A stretch of DNA of 12,500 bases, taken from the NCBI GenBank assembly GCA_963582255.1, contig CAUZRD010000052.1, forward strand, positions 1 to 12,500. The letters run 5' to 3'. Under the pieces are notes generated by a model that searched no databases, was not told the origin of the DNA, and saw nothing but the letters and a program-made list of their open reading frames with translations. This document shows positions 1 through 7,516 of the stretch, piece by piece. The position numbers and the translations under genes were made by a program. Origin of the DNA: CAUZRD01 sp963582255 (GTDB lineage Bacteria > Pseudomonadota > Alphaproteobacteria > Rhizobiales > TMED25). The stretch's first letter is position 1. Each line of letters opens with the position of its first letter.

Positions 1-1
1 C

Positions 2-367
2 GCTGATGTTTTTAACGGTGCGCGCGGACTGAATGATGCGTTTGATAGGATTAAAAGTGAAGGACACGGAGTATTAATTTATCTGCGCGAGGGCGCCGCC
101 GGCGTTCCAGCTATCCGCCATACCCCAGATGAGAGTGAGAGCGAGAGCGTGGATGGAGATGATGCGTTAGTAGACTCATTTTCGTTCGAGAACACTCAAA
201 GCGATGCAGCTCGGCTTGACGAATGGCGCGATATTGGACTTGGAGCTCAGATACTGCGCGATCTAGAGGTTAGTTCGATCAGATTGCTGGCATCAGGTTC
301 ACATCATTATGTTGCGCTATCTGGGTTTGGTATTAAAATAACAAAATCAAATATTCTTGATAGTTAA
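2..367 (+). CDS. ribB: 3,4-dihydroxy-2-butanone-4-phosphate synthase, C-terminal degenerate GTP cyclohydrolase II domain (5' partial)
   Basis: The gene enters from the left edge; 121 residues plus the TAA stop are visible. The reading frame matches the end of the RibB/RibBA family, which makes the four-carbon riboflavin precursor from ribulose 5-phosphate. The visible part is the cyclohydrolase-II-like half. It keeps GLGAQILRDLEVSSIRLL and a closing GFGI, but where active GTP cyclohydrolase II has its CDCG zinc ligands this protein reads GARGL, and where the family has RQEGRGIGL it reads REGAAGVPA. The usual TNNP loop reads ASGS. The domain is therefore probably inactive, as is common in alphaproteobacterial RibB. 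An acidic linker (DESESESVDGDD) sits between the two blocks. The synthase half lies outside the window, so its activity cannot be judged. There is no obvious terminator in the 107 bases before the next gene. Confidence 0.85.
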   Translation, partial: ADVFNGARGLNDAFDRIKSEGHGVLIYLREGAAGVPAIRHTPDESESESVDGDDALVDSFSFENTQSDAARLDEWRDIGLGAQILRDLEVSSIRLLASGSHHYVALSGFGIKITKSNILDS

Positions 368-474
368 TCCTGTTGGTTGCCATTTGCCTCACAATGCTAA
401 AGTGGATAGCCCTGGGTCTTTTTAGTGTCCAAGTTCATTGGGTTAAATGGACGTGAGTTAGTCTGGCGAGGGTC

Positions 475-1614
475 ATGCGTGTGAGTGGCAATCACGATCA
501 GCGAGTGCAACTGCCTCAATATTTTGAAGGTAGCGCGATTTTTCCGGCCTCGTCTGCCGATAAGCATGTGGGGCAAAAGATTGTTAACCCTCGTATTAGG
601 TCAATTTACGGGGCCCTGGATCTCGGCACCAATAATTGCCGTCTGCTTCTTGCCCAGCCCAACGAATCTGGCTTCAAAATTATCGATGCGTTTTCCCGAA
701 TTACCCGGCTGGGAGAGGGCGTTTATCGAACCCGCCACCTAAGCGAGGCGGCGATGATTCGTACCATTTGCGCCTTGAAGGTCTGCACTGAGAAGCTTGC
801 CCGGAGTAATGTTCAACGCGCCAGACTGATTGCTACCGAAGCTTGCCGTTTTGCTAAAAATGGCCAGGAATTTGTGACCCGCGTTCATGAAGAAACCGGT
901 TTGCAGCTGGAAGTCATCTCTAGAGAGGTTGAGGCGCAACTTGCTGTTGCTAGTTGCTCTCCATTGTTGAATTTTTCTTGCCGCTCTTCTCTTGTTTTCG
1001 ATATTGGAGGTGGTAGCTCTGAAATTATCCTGGTGGGAATTGAGCCGGGTGGGACTTGCGCCGAAACAGTACCTTACAAGCCGATCCACAAGATCTTAGA
1101 CTGGGTATCCTTGCCCGTCGGGGTTGTTTCGTTAGCTGAAAAATACGGTGAAATTGGAATCAATCGGCTACTATTTGAAACAATGGTCAATGATGTTAGC
1201 TCGCACCTGATGGCCTTCCGGCAATCAGCGTGTGTTGCTGCGGCAAGCGATGATCCAGAATCAATGCATTTTATTGGAATATCTGGGACCATGACCACGC
1301 TTGCCGGTATTCACCTCAATCTTAAGCGCTATGATCGTGCCCGAGTGGATGGCTGTTCGCTTACGTCCGATCAGGTCCGTGATGTTAGCGAAAAAGTATT
1401 GAATATGGGCTTTAAGAGGCGTGTCAAATCGCCTTGTATCGGCCCTGGAAGGGCGGATCTTGTGGTTGCTGGTTGTGCAATATTGGAAGCAATCATGCGC
1501 GCTTGGTCTTGCCAGCGTATTCAGGTTGCTGACCGTGGATTGCGCGAAGGGATGTTAAGTCAGCTGATGAATGAAGACGGTTACGTAATTAATCCCCAAT
1601 TATCACTATGCTAG
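475..1614 (+). CDS. Ppx/GppA family exopolyphosphatase / guanosine pentaphosphatase
   Basis: A 379-residue ASKHA-fold phosphatase. The family removes terminal phosphate from inorganic polyphosphate and/or converts pppGpp to ppGpp in the cytoplasm. Visible motifs are phosphate-1 YGALDLGTNNCRLL (residues 45-58), the TEACR block (121-125), the ISREVEAQLAV segment that holds the likely catalytic glutamate (148-158), phosphate-2 VFDIGGGSSEIIL (174-186), and FIGISGTMTTLAG near residue 265. It is the short alphaproteobacterial form, without the extra C-terminal domains of E. coli Ppx. The first 44 residues precede the conserved fold and are not recognisable. The ATG at 475 is kept because no better start with a ribosome site is visible, but a later start is possible. 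It lies just upstream of rlmE, a frequent pairing in alphaproteobacteria. Sequence alone does not settle whether polyphosphate or pppGpp is the preferred substrate. Confidence 0.9.
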   Translation: MRVSGNHDQRVQLPQYFEGSAIFPASSADKHVGQKIVNPRIRSIYGALDLGTNNCRLLLAQPNESGFKIIDAFSRITRLGEGVYRTRHLSEAAMIRTICALKVCTEKLARSNVQRARLIATEACRFAKNGQEFVTRVHEETGLQLEVISREVEAQLAVASCSPLLNFSCRSSLVFDIGGGSSEIILVGIEPGGTCAETVPYKPIHKILDWVSLPVGVVSLAEKYGEIGINRLLFETMVNDVSSHLMAFRQSACVAAASDDPESMHFIGISGTMTTLAGIHLNLKRYDRARVDGCSLTSDQVRDVSEKVLNMGFKRRVKSPCIGPGRADLVVAGCAILEAIMRAWSCQRIQVADRGLREGMLSQLMNEDGYVINPQLSLC

Positions 1615-1679
1615 CTTTATTACTGATTGAATTGTACGGCGACTACTAACTCGTCCATTACCTAGAGCCCAGGAAATTT

Positions 1680-2357
1680 ATGACTGAAGATCGTGGATTG
1701 AAGGTTAGAGTTAAAACCGCGCGTGGCCGGAAACTCTCATCTACCCTTTGGCTGGAACGCCAGCTGAATGACCCATACGTGCACGAAGCAAAACGCCTTG
1801 GGTTGCGCTCTCGTTCAGCGTTCAAGTTGAAAGAGATCAACGAGCGCTACCATCTAATTAAGCCAAATCAGTGCGTATTGGATCTGGGCGCGGCGCCCGG
1901 AGGTTGGTCGCAGGTTGCCGCCGAAGCGGTGCGTGCCGGTGAGGGTCCCGGGCGGGTAATTGCTGTGGATCTGCAGGATGTTGCGCCTATGGCCGATGTA
2001 GAAATTCTAAAACTGGACTTCATGGATTTTGGCGCGACTGAAAAGCTTAAACAGCAACTGGGCGACCAATCGGTGGATGTTGTTCTTTCTGATATGGCAG
2101 CGCCTGCAACCGGACACAAATCAACTGACCATTTGAAGATAATGGCATTGCTTGAAGCCGCATATGAGTTTGCGCTCGATATTCTCACCCCTGGTGGGAC
2201 TTTCATGGGAAAAGTGCTTCAGGGTGGCACCGAGACGAGCATCCTAGCTGAAATGAAACGATCGTTTGCCAATGTTCAGCACGTCAAGCCCAAAGCAAGC
2301 CGCCAGGACTCCTCGGAGCTTTATGTTCTGGGGACGTGTTTACGCAAATCCGATTAA
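1680..2357 (+). CDS. rlmE: 23S rRNA (uridine-2552-2'-O)-methyltransferase RlmE/FtsJ
   Basis: A 225-residue SAM-dependent methyltransferase of the RrmJ/FtsJ family, which 2'-O-methylates U2552 in the A-loop of 23S rRNA late in large-subunit assembly. The catalytic K-D-K-E tetrad is complete: K49 in RSRSAFKL, D138 in VLSDMA, K178 in FMGKVLQGG and E213 in SSELYVLG. The SAM-binding loop is LDLGAAPGGWSQVA (67-80), followed by the acidic turn AVDLQD. A basic N-terminal arm (ARGRKLSSTLWLERQ) fits rRNA binding. An AGGAAA ribosome site sits a few bases before the ATG at 1680. It follows the Ppx/GppA gene by 65 bases and precedes guaB by about 110 bases. Full length for the family; no oddity seen. Confidence 0.96.
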   Translation: MTEDRGLKVRVKTARGRKLSSTLWLERQLNDPYVHEAKRLGLRSRSAFKLKEINERYHLIKPNQCVLDLGAAPGGWSQVAAEAVRAGEGPGRVIAVDLQDVAPMADVEILKLDFMDFGATEKLKQQLGDQSVDVVLSDMAAPATGHKSTDHLKIMALLEAAYEFALDILTPGGTFMGKVLQGGTETSILAEMKRSFANVQHVKPKASRQDSSELYVLGTCLRKSD

Positions 2358-2466
2358 TCCCTTCCAACTCTCTCTGAGCGATGCTAAACACTGCTATCCA
2401 TCGGGCCGACTGCGCACAGCCGCATCGCGGCCAGCTCGTGACGTCATTGTGCGGCCGGGCACCGGA

Positions 2467-3942
2467 ATGATCAGAGAAGCTCTTACGTTTGATGATGTTT
2501 TATTGTGTCCCGGCGCATCTGATATTCTGCCTAGTGAGGCAGGAACGGCCACTAAAATCACGAGTAAAATATCTTTAAACATTCCGATCGTTTCTAGCGC
2601 GATGGATACTGTCACTGAATCCCGACTTGCTATTGCCATTGCACAGGCCGGTGGTATTGGCGTTGTACATCGAAATTTAACTCCAGAAATCCAGGCTAAC
2701 GAAGTCCGGCAGGTGAAGAAGTTTGAATCTGGCATGGTGGTTAATCCAGTTACAATCGATCCAACTGCGACTCTGTTCGATGCGTTGGAACTGATGTCAA
2801 AACATTCGATCTCTGGAATTCCGGTTGTTGAAAAGGCTGCTAGAGGATTATGTGCTGGCCTTCTGGTTGGCATAGTCACCAACCGCGATGTGCGTTTTGC
2901 CACTAATAAAGACCAGCCAGTACGTGAGTTGATGACCAAGGAGAACCTCATCACCGTGCGTGAAACGGTTGATACTGCTGAGGCCAAACGCCTTTTGCAC
3001 CAGCACCGGATTGAAAAACTCCTGGTAGTAGATGATAATTATCATTGCGTTGGGCTAATTACGGTGAAGGATATCGAGAAAGCAAAACTCCACCCCAACG
3101 CTACTAAGGATGGTCAGGGTAGGCTGTGTGTAGCGGCTGCAACTGGAGTTGGAGATGATGGGGTTCAGCGAGCCGAGCTACTGATTGATGCCGGTGTCGA
3201 TCTTGTGGTGGTCGATACCGCTCATGGTCATTCCAGCAGAGTTCTTGAGACAGTCACACGTATTAGACGTCTGACCAATCAGGTGCAGATGATGGCAGGT
3301 AATGTGGCAACGCCGGATGGCGCGAGAGCTCTTATTGATGCGGGTGCCGATAGTGTGAAAGTGGGCATCGGCCCAGGTTCTATTTGTACCACGCGCATCG
3401 TCGCTGGAATTGGCGTGCCGCAATTGACGGCGATTATGGATACCGCCGAAGTGACCACTAAAGCGGGGGTGCCATTGATCGCAGATGGTGGGATTAAATT
3501 CTCAGGAGATTTAGTTAAGGCCCTGGCGGGAGGTGCCCAATGCGCTATGATCGGATCTCTGTTTGCCGGCACGGATGAAAGTCCCGGAGAGGTTTATCTC
3601 TATCAGGGGCGCAGCTATAAATCCTATCGTGGGATGGGCTCTGTGGGTGCAATGGCGCGTGGATCTGCAGACCGTTATTTCCAGCAAGAAGTTACCGACT
3701 CGCTCAAATTGGTCCCTGAGGGAATAGAAGGCCAGGTTCCCTATCGTGGGCCGGTTGGCACGGTACTCCACCAATTGGTTGGCGGCCTTAGGGCAGCGAT
3801 GGGATATACAGGTGCGCGTACAATCGCGGAATTACAGAAAAAGGCGGTATTCCATCGAATTTCATCGGCAGGTCTTCGCGAAAGTCATGCCCATGATGTT
3901 TTTATTACTCGGGAATCACCTAACTATCCGACCGGCCTGTGA
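2467..3942 (+). CDS. guaB: Inosine-5'-monophosphate dehydrogenase
   Basis: Converts IMP to XMP with NAD+, the committed step to guanine nucleotides. The ATG at 2467 gives 491 residues, normal for the family, and begins MIREALTFDDVLL, the conserved IMPDH opening. The open frame extends upstream to 2266, but that stretch overlaps rlmE and has no family similarity, so it is excluded. The barrel is split by a tandem CBS pair (about residues 92-205). The catalytic loop GPGSICTTR contains Cys307. IADGGIKFSGD (338-348) and MIGSLFAGTDESPG (361-374) bind the IMP phosphate, and the flap region YRGMGSVGAM follows at 387. The stop codon overlaps the GTG start of rsmB by four bases, so the two are probably translationally coupled. 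guaA follows about 1.4 kb downstream. Confidence 0.97.
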   Translation: MIREALTFDDVLLCPGASDILPSEAGTATKITSKISLNIPIVSSAMDTVTESRLAIAIAQAGGIGVVHRNLTPEIQANEVRQVKKFESGMVVNPVTIDPTATLFDALELMSKHSISGIPVVEKAARGLCAGLLVGIVTNRDVRFATNKDQPVRELMTKENLITVRETVDTAEAKRLLHQHRIEKLLVVDDNYHCVGLITVKDIEKAKLHPNATKDGQGRLCVAAATGVGDDGVQRAELLIDAGVDLVVVDTAHGHSSRVLETVTRIRRLTNQVQMMAGNVATPDGARALIDAGADSVKVGIGPGSICTTRIVAGIGVPQLTAIMDTAEVTTKAGVPLIADGGIKFSGDLVKALAGGAQCAMIGSLFAGTDESPGEVYLYQGRSYKSYRGMGSVGAMARGSADRYFQQEVTDSLKLVPEGIEGQVPYRGPVGTVLHQLVGGLRAAMGYTGARTIAELQKKAVFHRISSAGLRESHAHDVFITRESPNYPTGL

Positions 3943-5237
3943 GACCTGGTGCCCGCGCTTCGGCGGCAATCGAAATTCTGGATGACATCGGTCACTACCA
4001 CCGTCCCGCGTTTGAAGCTATGCGCGACTGGGGCCGAGCTCACCGGTTTGCAGGTTCATCAGATCGAGCCGCGATCTCTAATCTTGTTAATGCGGCTCTA
4101 CGCCGCCGTCAGTCGATCTCTTGGTTCATGGGTGAAGATACAGCCCGAGCCTTGGTGATTGGCGCCTTGCATCTTGTCTGGCAGTGGCCAGTCGATGACG
4201 TCGATACTCTGGCCGATGGTGCTCAGTTCTCGCCATTCCCACTCAGTCCATTGGAGCGACAAGGGCTCTCGTCGGCGAACTGTCTAAATAATGCGCCGCA
4301 GTGGGTAAGGGGTGATTACCCAGAATGGCTGGCAGGCGAATTATTAGATTCTTTTGGAGAGAGATGTGTGCAAGAAGGGGCCGGGCTTTCCGGTCGCGCG
4401 CCCCTTGATCTGCGTGTTAATACGCTCAAAACAAATCGGCAGTCTCTATTAGTGGGATTAGCTAAATTTGATGTCGTGCCCACAGATTTTTCTGAGGTGG
4501 GCCTACGTGTTGACTTGCCGGAGGGATGGTCTCGTCCGCCCAATATCGAGCGCCAAACCCTGCATGGCCGTGGCCGTTTTGAAATCCAAGATGAAGGGTC
4601 GCAGATAGCTGCATGTATGAGTGGTGCTCGGCCGGGAATCCAGCTCATAGACTATTGTGCCGGTGCTGGTGGTAAGACGTTGGCGATGGCTGCGCAGATG
4701 CAAAATAAAGGGCAGATTTATGCCCATGATGCCAATGCTGACCGCTTGCGTCCAATCTTCGAGCGTTTGCGCCGTGCCGGTGTGCGAAATGTGCAAGTAA
4801 CAAGTGATGAGAGTGACTTAAAAAATCTTTTTGGTAAAGCCGATGTGGTGTTGGTTGATGCGCCATGTTCAGGCTCTGGAACCTGGCGGCGGCGTCCGGA
4901 AGCTAAGTGGCGGTTGGGCCAGAAAGCGCTGGAGTCTCGCCTTGGTGAACAAGCAGCTATTCTGACCCAAGCGGCTAGATATGTCCGCCCGGGCGGGCAT
5001 CTTGTTTATGTGACATGCTCAGTTGTTGCGCGCGAGAATACAGGTCAAGTTGATGAGTTTATAGCAGATCATCCGACCTTTAAACTGTTGCCGTGGAAGG
5101 TAGCCTGGAGGGAGTGTTTTTCCAGCGATCCGCCAAATTCTGCTGACGGTAGTGAGCAAACACTATTGCTGACGCCGGCTAGTCACCGCACTGATGGTTT
5201 TTTTATCGCCATTCTACAGCAGGGTGATAACGGATGA
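3939..5237 (+). CDS. rsmB: RsmB/NOP family 16S rRNA cytosine-5 methyltransferase
   Basis: A 432-residue SAM-dependent RNA m5C methyltransferase. It has a NusB-like N-terminal region (about 1-140) and a catalytic C-terminal half, the RsmB architecture; E. coli RsmB methylates C967 of 16S rRNA. Visible are the RNA-binding segment RGRFEIQDEGSQ (211-222), SAM motif I LIDYCAGAGGKTLAMA (236-251), VLVDAPCSGSGTWRR (304-318) with Cys310, and VYVTCS (356-361) with Cys360. In this family both cysteines matter: the TCS one attacks C6 and the PCS one releases product. The GTG start at 3939 overlaps the guaB stop (GTGA) and gives MRPGARASAAIEILD, matching the usual N-terminus. The N-terminal NusB part is quite diverged, so the exact target base is inferred from family. 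It is sandwiched between guaB and guaA. Confidence 0.93.
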   Translation: MRPGARASAAIEILDDIGHYHRPAFEAMRDWGRAHRFAGSSDRAAISNLVNAALRRRQSISWFMGEDTARALVIGALHLVWQWPVDDVDTLADGAQFSPFPLSPLERQGLSSANCLNNAPQWVRGDYPEWLAGELLDSFGERCVQEGAGLSGRAPLDLRVNTLKTNRQSLLVGLAKFDVVPTDFSEVGLRVDLPEGWSRPPNIERQTLHGRGRFEIQDEGSQIAACMSGARPGIQLIDYCAGAGGKTLAMAAQMQNKGQIYAHDANADRLRPIFERLRRAGVRNVQVTSDESDLKNLFGKADVVLVDAPCSGSGTWRRRPEAKWRLGQKALESRLGEQAAILTQAARYVRPGGHLVYVTCSVVARENTGQVDEFIADHPTFKLLPWKVAWRECFSSDPPNSADGSEQTLLLTPASHRTDGFFIAILQQGDNG

Positions 5238-5352
5238 GGCTATGATTGCCGGCGTTCGATTGAACGATGACTCTTGGCAAACGTTTTAATGCGATGGCAG
5301 ATACGGAATAGTTTGCTAACTTGGCTTACTCCCACTATGCACCGAGACCAAC

Positions 5353-6906
5353 ATGTCAGAACATGACCGCATATTGATTGTCGATTTCGGCAGCCAGGTA
5401 ACTCAGTTGATCGCTAGGCGCGTTCGCGAAGCTGGGGTTTATTGCGAAATTACTCCATTTACAAAAGTCATGGATGTTTTGCTAGACTTCAAGCCGAGGG
5501 GCATCATTCTGTCTGGTGGGCCAGATAGTGTCGTTGCTAAGGATGCTCCGCGGGCTCCGCTTTCATTGTTTGACGCGGGCGTACCGGTTCTGGGTATCTG
5601 TTATGGTCAACAGGTAATGGTGCATGAGCTTGGTGGTCAGGTAACCGCCTCAACCGGGCGTGAATTTGGTCGGGCCGAAATTAAAATCGTTGACGACGTT
5701 GGTTTTTTTGAAAATGTCTGGGAAATTGGCAGCCGGCATCACGTTTGGATGAGCCATGGAGACCATGTGTCTCAGTTGCCGGCAGGCTTTAAGGTTGTTG
5801 CAACGTCACCCGGTGCACCCTTTGCCGCTATAGCGAACGATGAAGCTGGGTTCTATGGAGTGCAATTCCACCCTGAAGTTGTTCACACACCTGATGGTGC
5901 TCGTCTGATAACGCGTTTTGTGCGAAATATATGCAATTGTTCGGGCGACTGGACAATGGCAACGTTTCGCGATGAGGCAATATTGCGCATCCGAGAGCAG
6001 GTTGGTGACGGCCGGGTGATTTGTGGCTTGTCGGGCGGTGTTGATTCTTCAGTCGCCGCTGTCTTGCTACACGAGGCGATAGGCGATCAACTCACCTGTA
6101 TCTTTGTAGATAATGGCCTGTTGCGGCACGAAGAGGCCAAACAGGTAGTTGCCATGTTTCGCGGCCACTTCAATGTTCCGCTGATCCATGTAAATGCCGA
6201 AGATGAGTTCTTAATTGCTCTGGATGGGGTTAATGATCCCGAGCAGAAGCGTAAGATTATTGGACGGCTCTTTATTGAATTATTTGAACGTGAGGCGAAA
6301 AAAGCCGATGGCGCAAAATTCTTAGCTCAAGGCACCCTTTATCCCGACGTCATAGAAAGTATGAGTTTTGCCGGCGGATCATCAGTCACGATTAAAAGCC
6401 ATCATAATGTTGGTGGCCTGCCTGAGCGGATGGATCTATCGCTAGTTGAGCCGTTGCGAGAATTATTCAAAGATGAAGTTCGCGATCTTGGACGTGAGCT
6501 CGGCCTGCCAGATACATTTGTTGGTCGGCATCCTTTCCCAGGCCCGGGGCTGGCCATTCGCTGTCCTGGTGCGGTAAGCCGCGAGAAACTTAAGATTTTG
6601 CGTAAAGCCGATAAAATCTATCTGGAGGAAATTAGTAAAGCTGGACTTTATGATGAGATCTGGCAGGCTTTTGCGGTGTTACTGCCAGTTCAAAGTGTTG
6701 GCGTGATGGGCGATGCGCGCACTTACGAATTTGTCTGTGCGCTTCGGGCTGTAACATCTCTTGATGGGATGACAGCCGACTTTTATCACTTCGACATGGA
6801 AGTGTTAGGTAAGGCTGCAAACCGTATAATCAATGAAGTTTCTGGGATTAATCGAGTCGTTTACGATGTAACGTCAAAGCCGCCTGGAACTATTGAGTGG
6901 GAGTAA
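5353..6906 (+). CDS. guaA: GMP synthase (glutamine-hydrolysing)
   Basis: Aminates XMP to GMP using glutamine and ATP. It is a full-length 517-residue two-domain enzyme. The class I glutamine amidotransferase domain has nucleophile Cys83 in GICYGQQ and the His173/Glu175 pair in FHPEV. The ATP pyrophosphatase domain has the PP-loop LSGGVDSSVA (226-235), and the dimerisation domain ends KPPGTIEWE, the normal GuaA C-terminus. The ATG at 5353 gives MSEHDRILIVDFGSQ, the conserved opening. It lies 115 bases after rsmB, and convergent purine salvage genes follow after only 29 bases. The 3' end of guaA is a known genomic-island integration site in other bacteria, but here it is intact with no second copy of its terminal bases seen nearby. 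A separate, diverged internal fragment of another guaA lies at 9227-9358. Confidence 0.98.
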   Translation: MSEHDRILIVDFGSQVTQLIARRVREAGVYCEITPFTKVMDVLLDFKPRGIILSGGPDSVVAKDAPRAPLSLFDAGVPVLGICYGQQVMVHELGGQVTASTGREFGRAEIKIVDDVGFFENVWEIGSRHHVWMSHGDHVSQLPAGFKVVATSPGAPFAAIANDEAGFYGVQFHPEVVHTPDGARLITRFVRNICNCSGDWTMATFRDEAILRIREQVGDGRVICGLSGGVDSSVAAVLLHEAIGDQLTCIFVDNGLLRHEEAKQVVAMFRGHFNVPLIHVNAEDEFLIALDGVNDPEQKRKIIGRLFIELFEREAKKADGAKFLAQGTLYPDVIESMSFAGGSSVTIKSHHNVGGLPERMDLSLVEPLRELFKDEVRDLGRELGLPDTFVGRHPFPGPGLAIRCPGAVSREKLKILRKADKIYLEEISKAGLYDEIWQAFAVLLPVQSVGVMGDARTYEFVCALRAVTSLDGMTADFYHFDMEVLGKAANRIINEVSGINRVVYDVTSKPPGTIEWE

Positions 6907-6935
6907 AAAGTTAAGTCATAAAAACACCCTCCACG

Positions 6936-7505
6936 TCAGGCAGATTTCAGGTCATGAAATCTTTGGCGCCGTAACGCGAAAGGTTTGTTCTCCAGAATTT
7001 CATGTTCGCTGAGGCCCTGTAATTCATGGGGGAACACCAGCCATTTTTCGGTTTCATGCACATAGAAATCGGGTGTGGTATCGACTTTGCGTTTGCCCGG
7101 TTTGTAATACACGGTTGCCACGTTCATCGAGGGCGTGTTGCGCCGAGATAAATTTCGGATCGTGTCCAAGATCGCCTGGACGCTGTGCCCACTGTCGAAG
7201 ACATCATCGATGATCAGCAAATTATCCTCCGCATTTACGTTTTCGATGATGTAATGCAGGCCGTGGACCTGCACATTGTCCCGGCGTTTGTCGATGCCAT
7301 CATATGATGAAGTTCGAATGGCGATGTGGTCGGTCGAGATGCCGTGATATTCCAGTAATTCCTGCACGGCGATTCCAACCGGTGCACCGCCGCGCCATAC
7401 CCCAACGAGATAGTTCGGCGTGAATCCTGAATCCAGAACAAGATGCCCCAAATGATAGGAATCCTGCAACAGCTCATTGGCGGTGATGAAGTGTTTCTCG
7501 ATCAT
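6936..7505 (-). CDS. Purine (hypoxanthine/guanine) phosphoribosyltransferase family protein
   Basis: A type I phosphoribosyltransferase of 189 residues from the ATG at 7505. The PRPP-binding loop is LLIIDDVFDSGHSV (residues 96-109), preceded by the phosphate-binding YLVGVWRGGAPVG (32-44). A hydrophobic hood segment (KWLVFPHEL) lies near the end. The family joins a purine base to PRPP to give the nucleotide; hypoxanthine, guanine or xanthine are plausible here. The frame also permits a TTG start at 7520 that would overlap the permease stop by three bases, but the ATG has a GAAGAG purine stretch at useful spacing and is preferred. It is immediately downstream of, and probably co-transcribed with, an NCS2 permease, so transport is coupled to trapping of the base as a nucleotide. 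It is convergent with guaA. Base specificity cannot be read from the sequence. Confidence 0.85.
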   Translation of the reverse strand: MIEKHFITANELLQDSYHLGHLVLDSGFTPNYLVGVWRGGAPVGIAVQELLEYHGISTDHIAIRTSSYDGIDKRRDNVQVHGLHYIIENVNAEDNLLIIDDVFDSGHSVQAILDTIRNLSRRNTPSMNVATVYYKPGKRKVDTTPDFYVHETEKWLVFPHELQGLSEHEILENKPFALRRQRFHDLKSA

Positions 7506-7516
7506 ATTAGCGCTCT

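Noticed and set aside
2394..2987. 197-codon minus-strand frame across the guaB start
   Set aside because: Antisense to guaB, with no recognisable motif.
5253..5266. CGTTC-GATT-GAACG hairpin between rsmB and guaA
   Set aside because: Stem of five pairs with no following T-tract; too weak to call a terminator or operator.
6884..6935. Genomic-island attachment site at the guaA 3' end
   Set aside because: guaA is intact and I found no second copy of its last bases downstream; the foreign-looking DNA starts 2.5 kb away, beyond the salvage genes.
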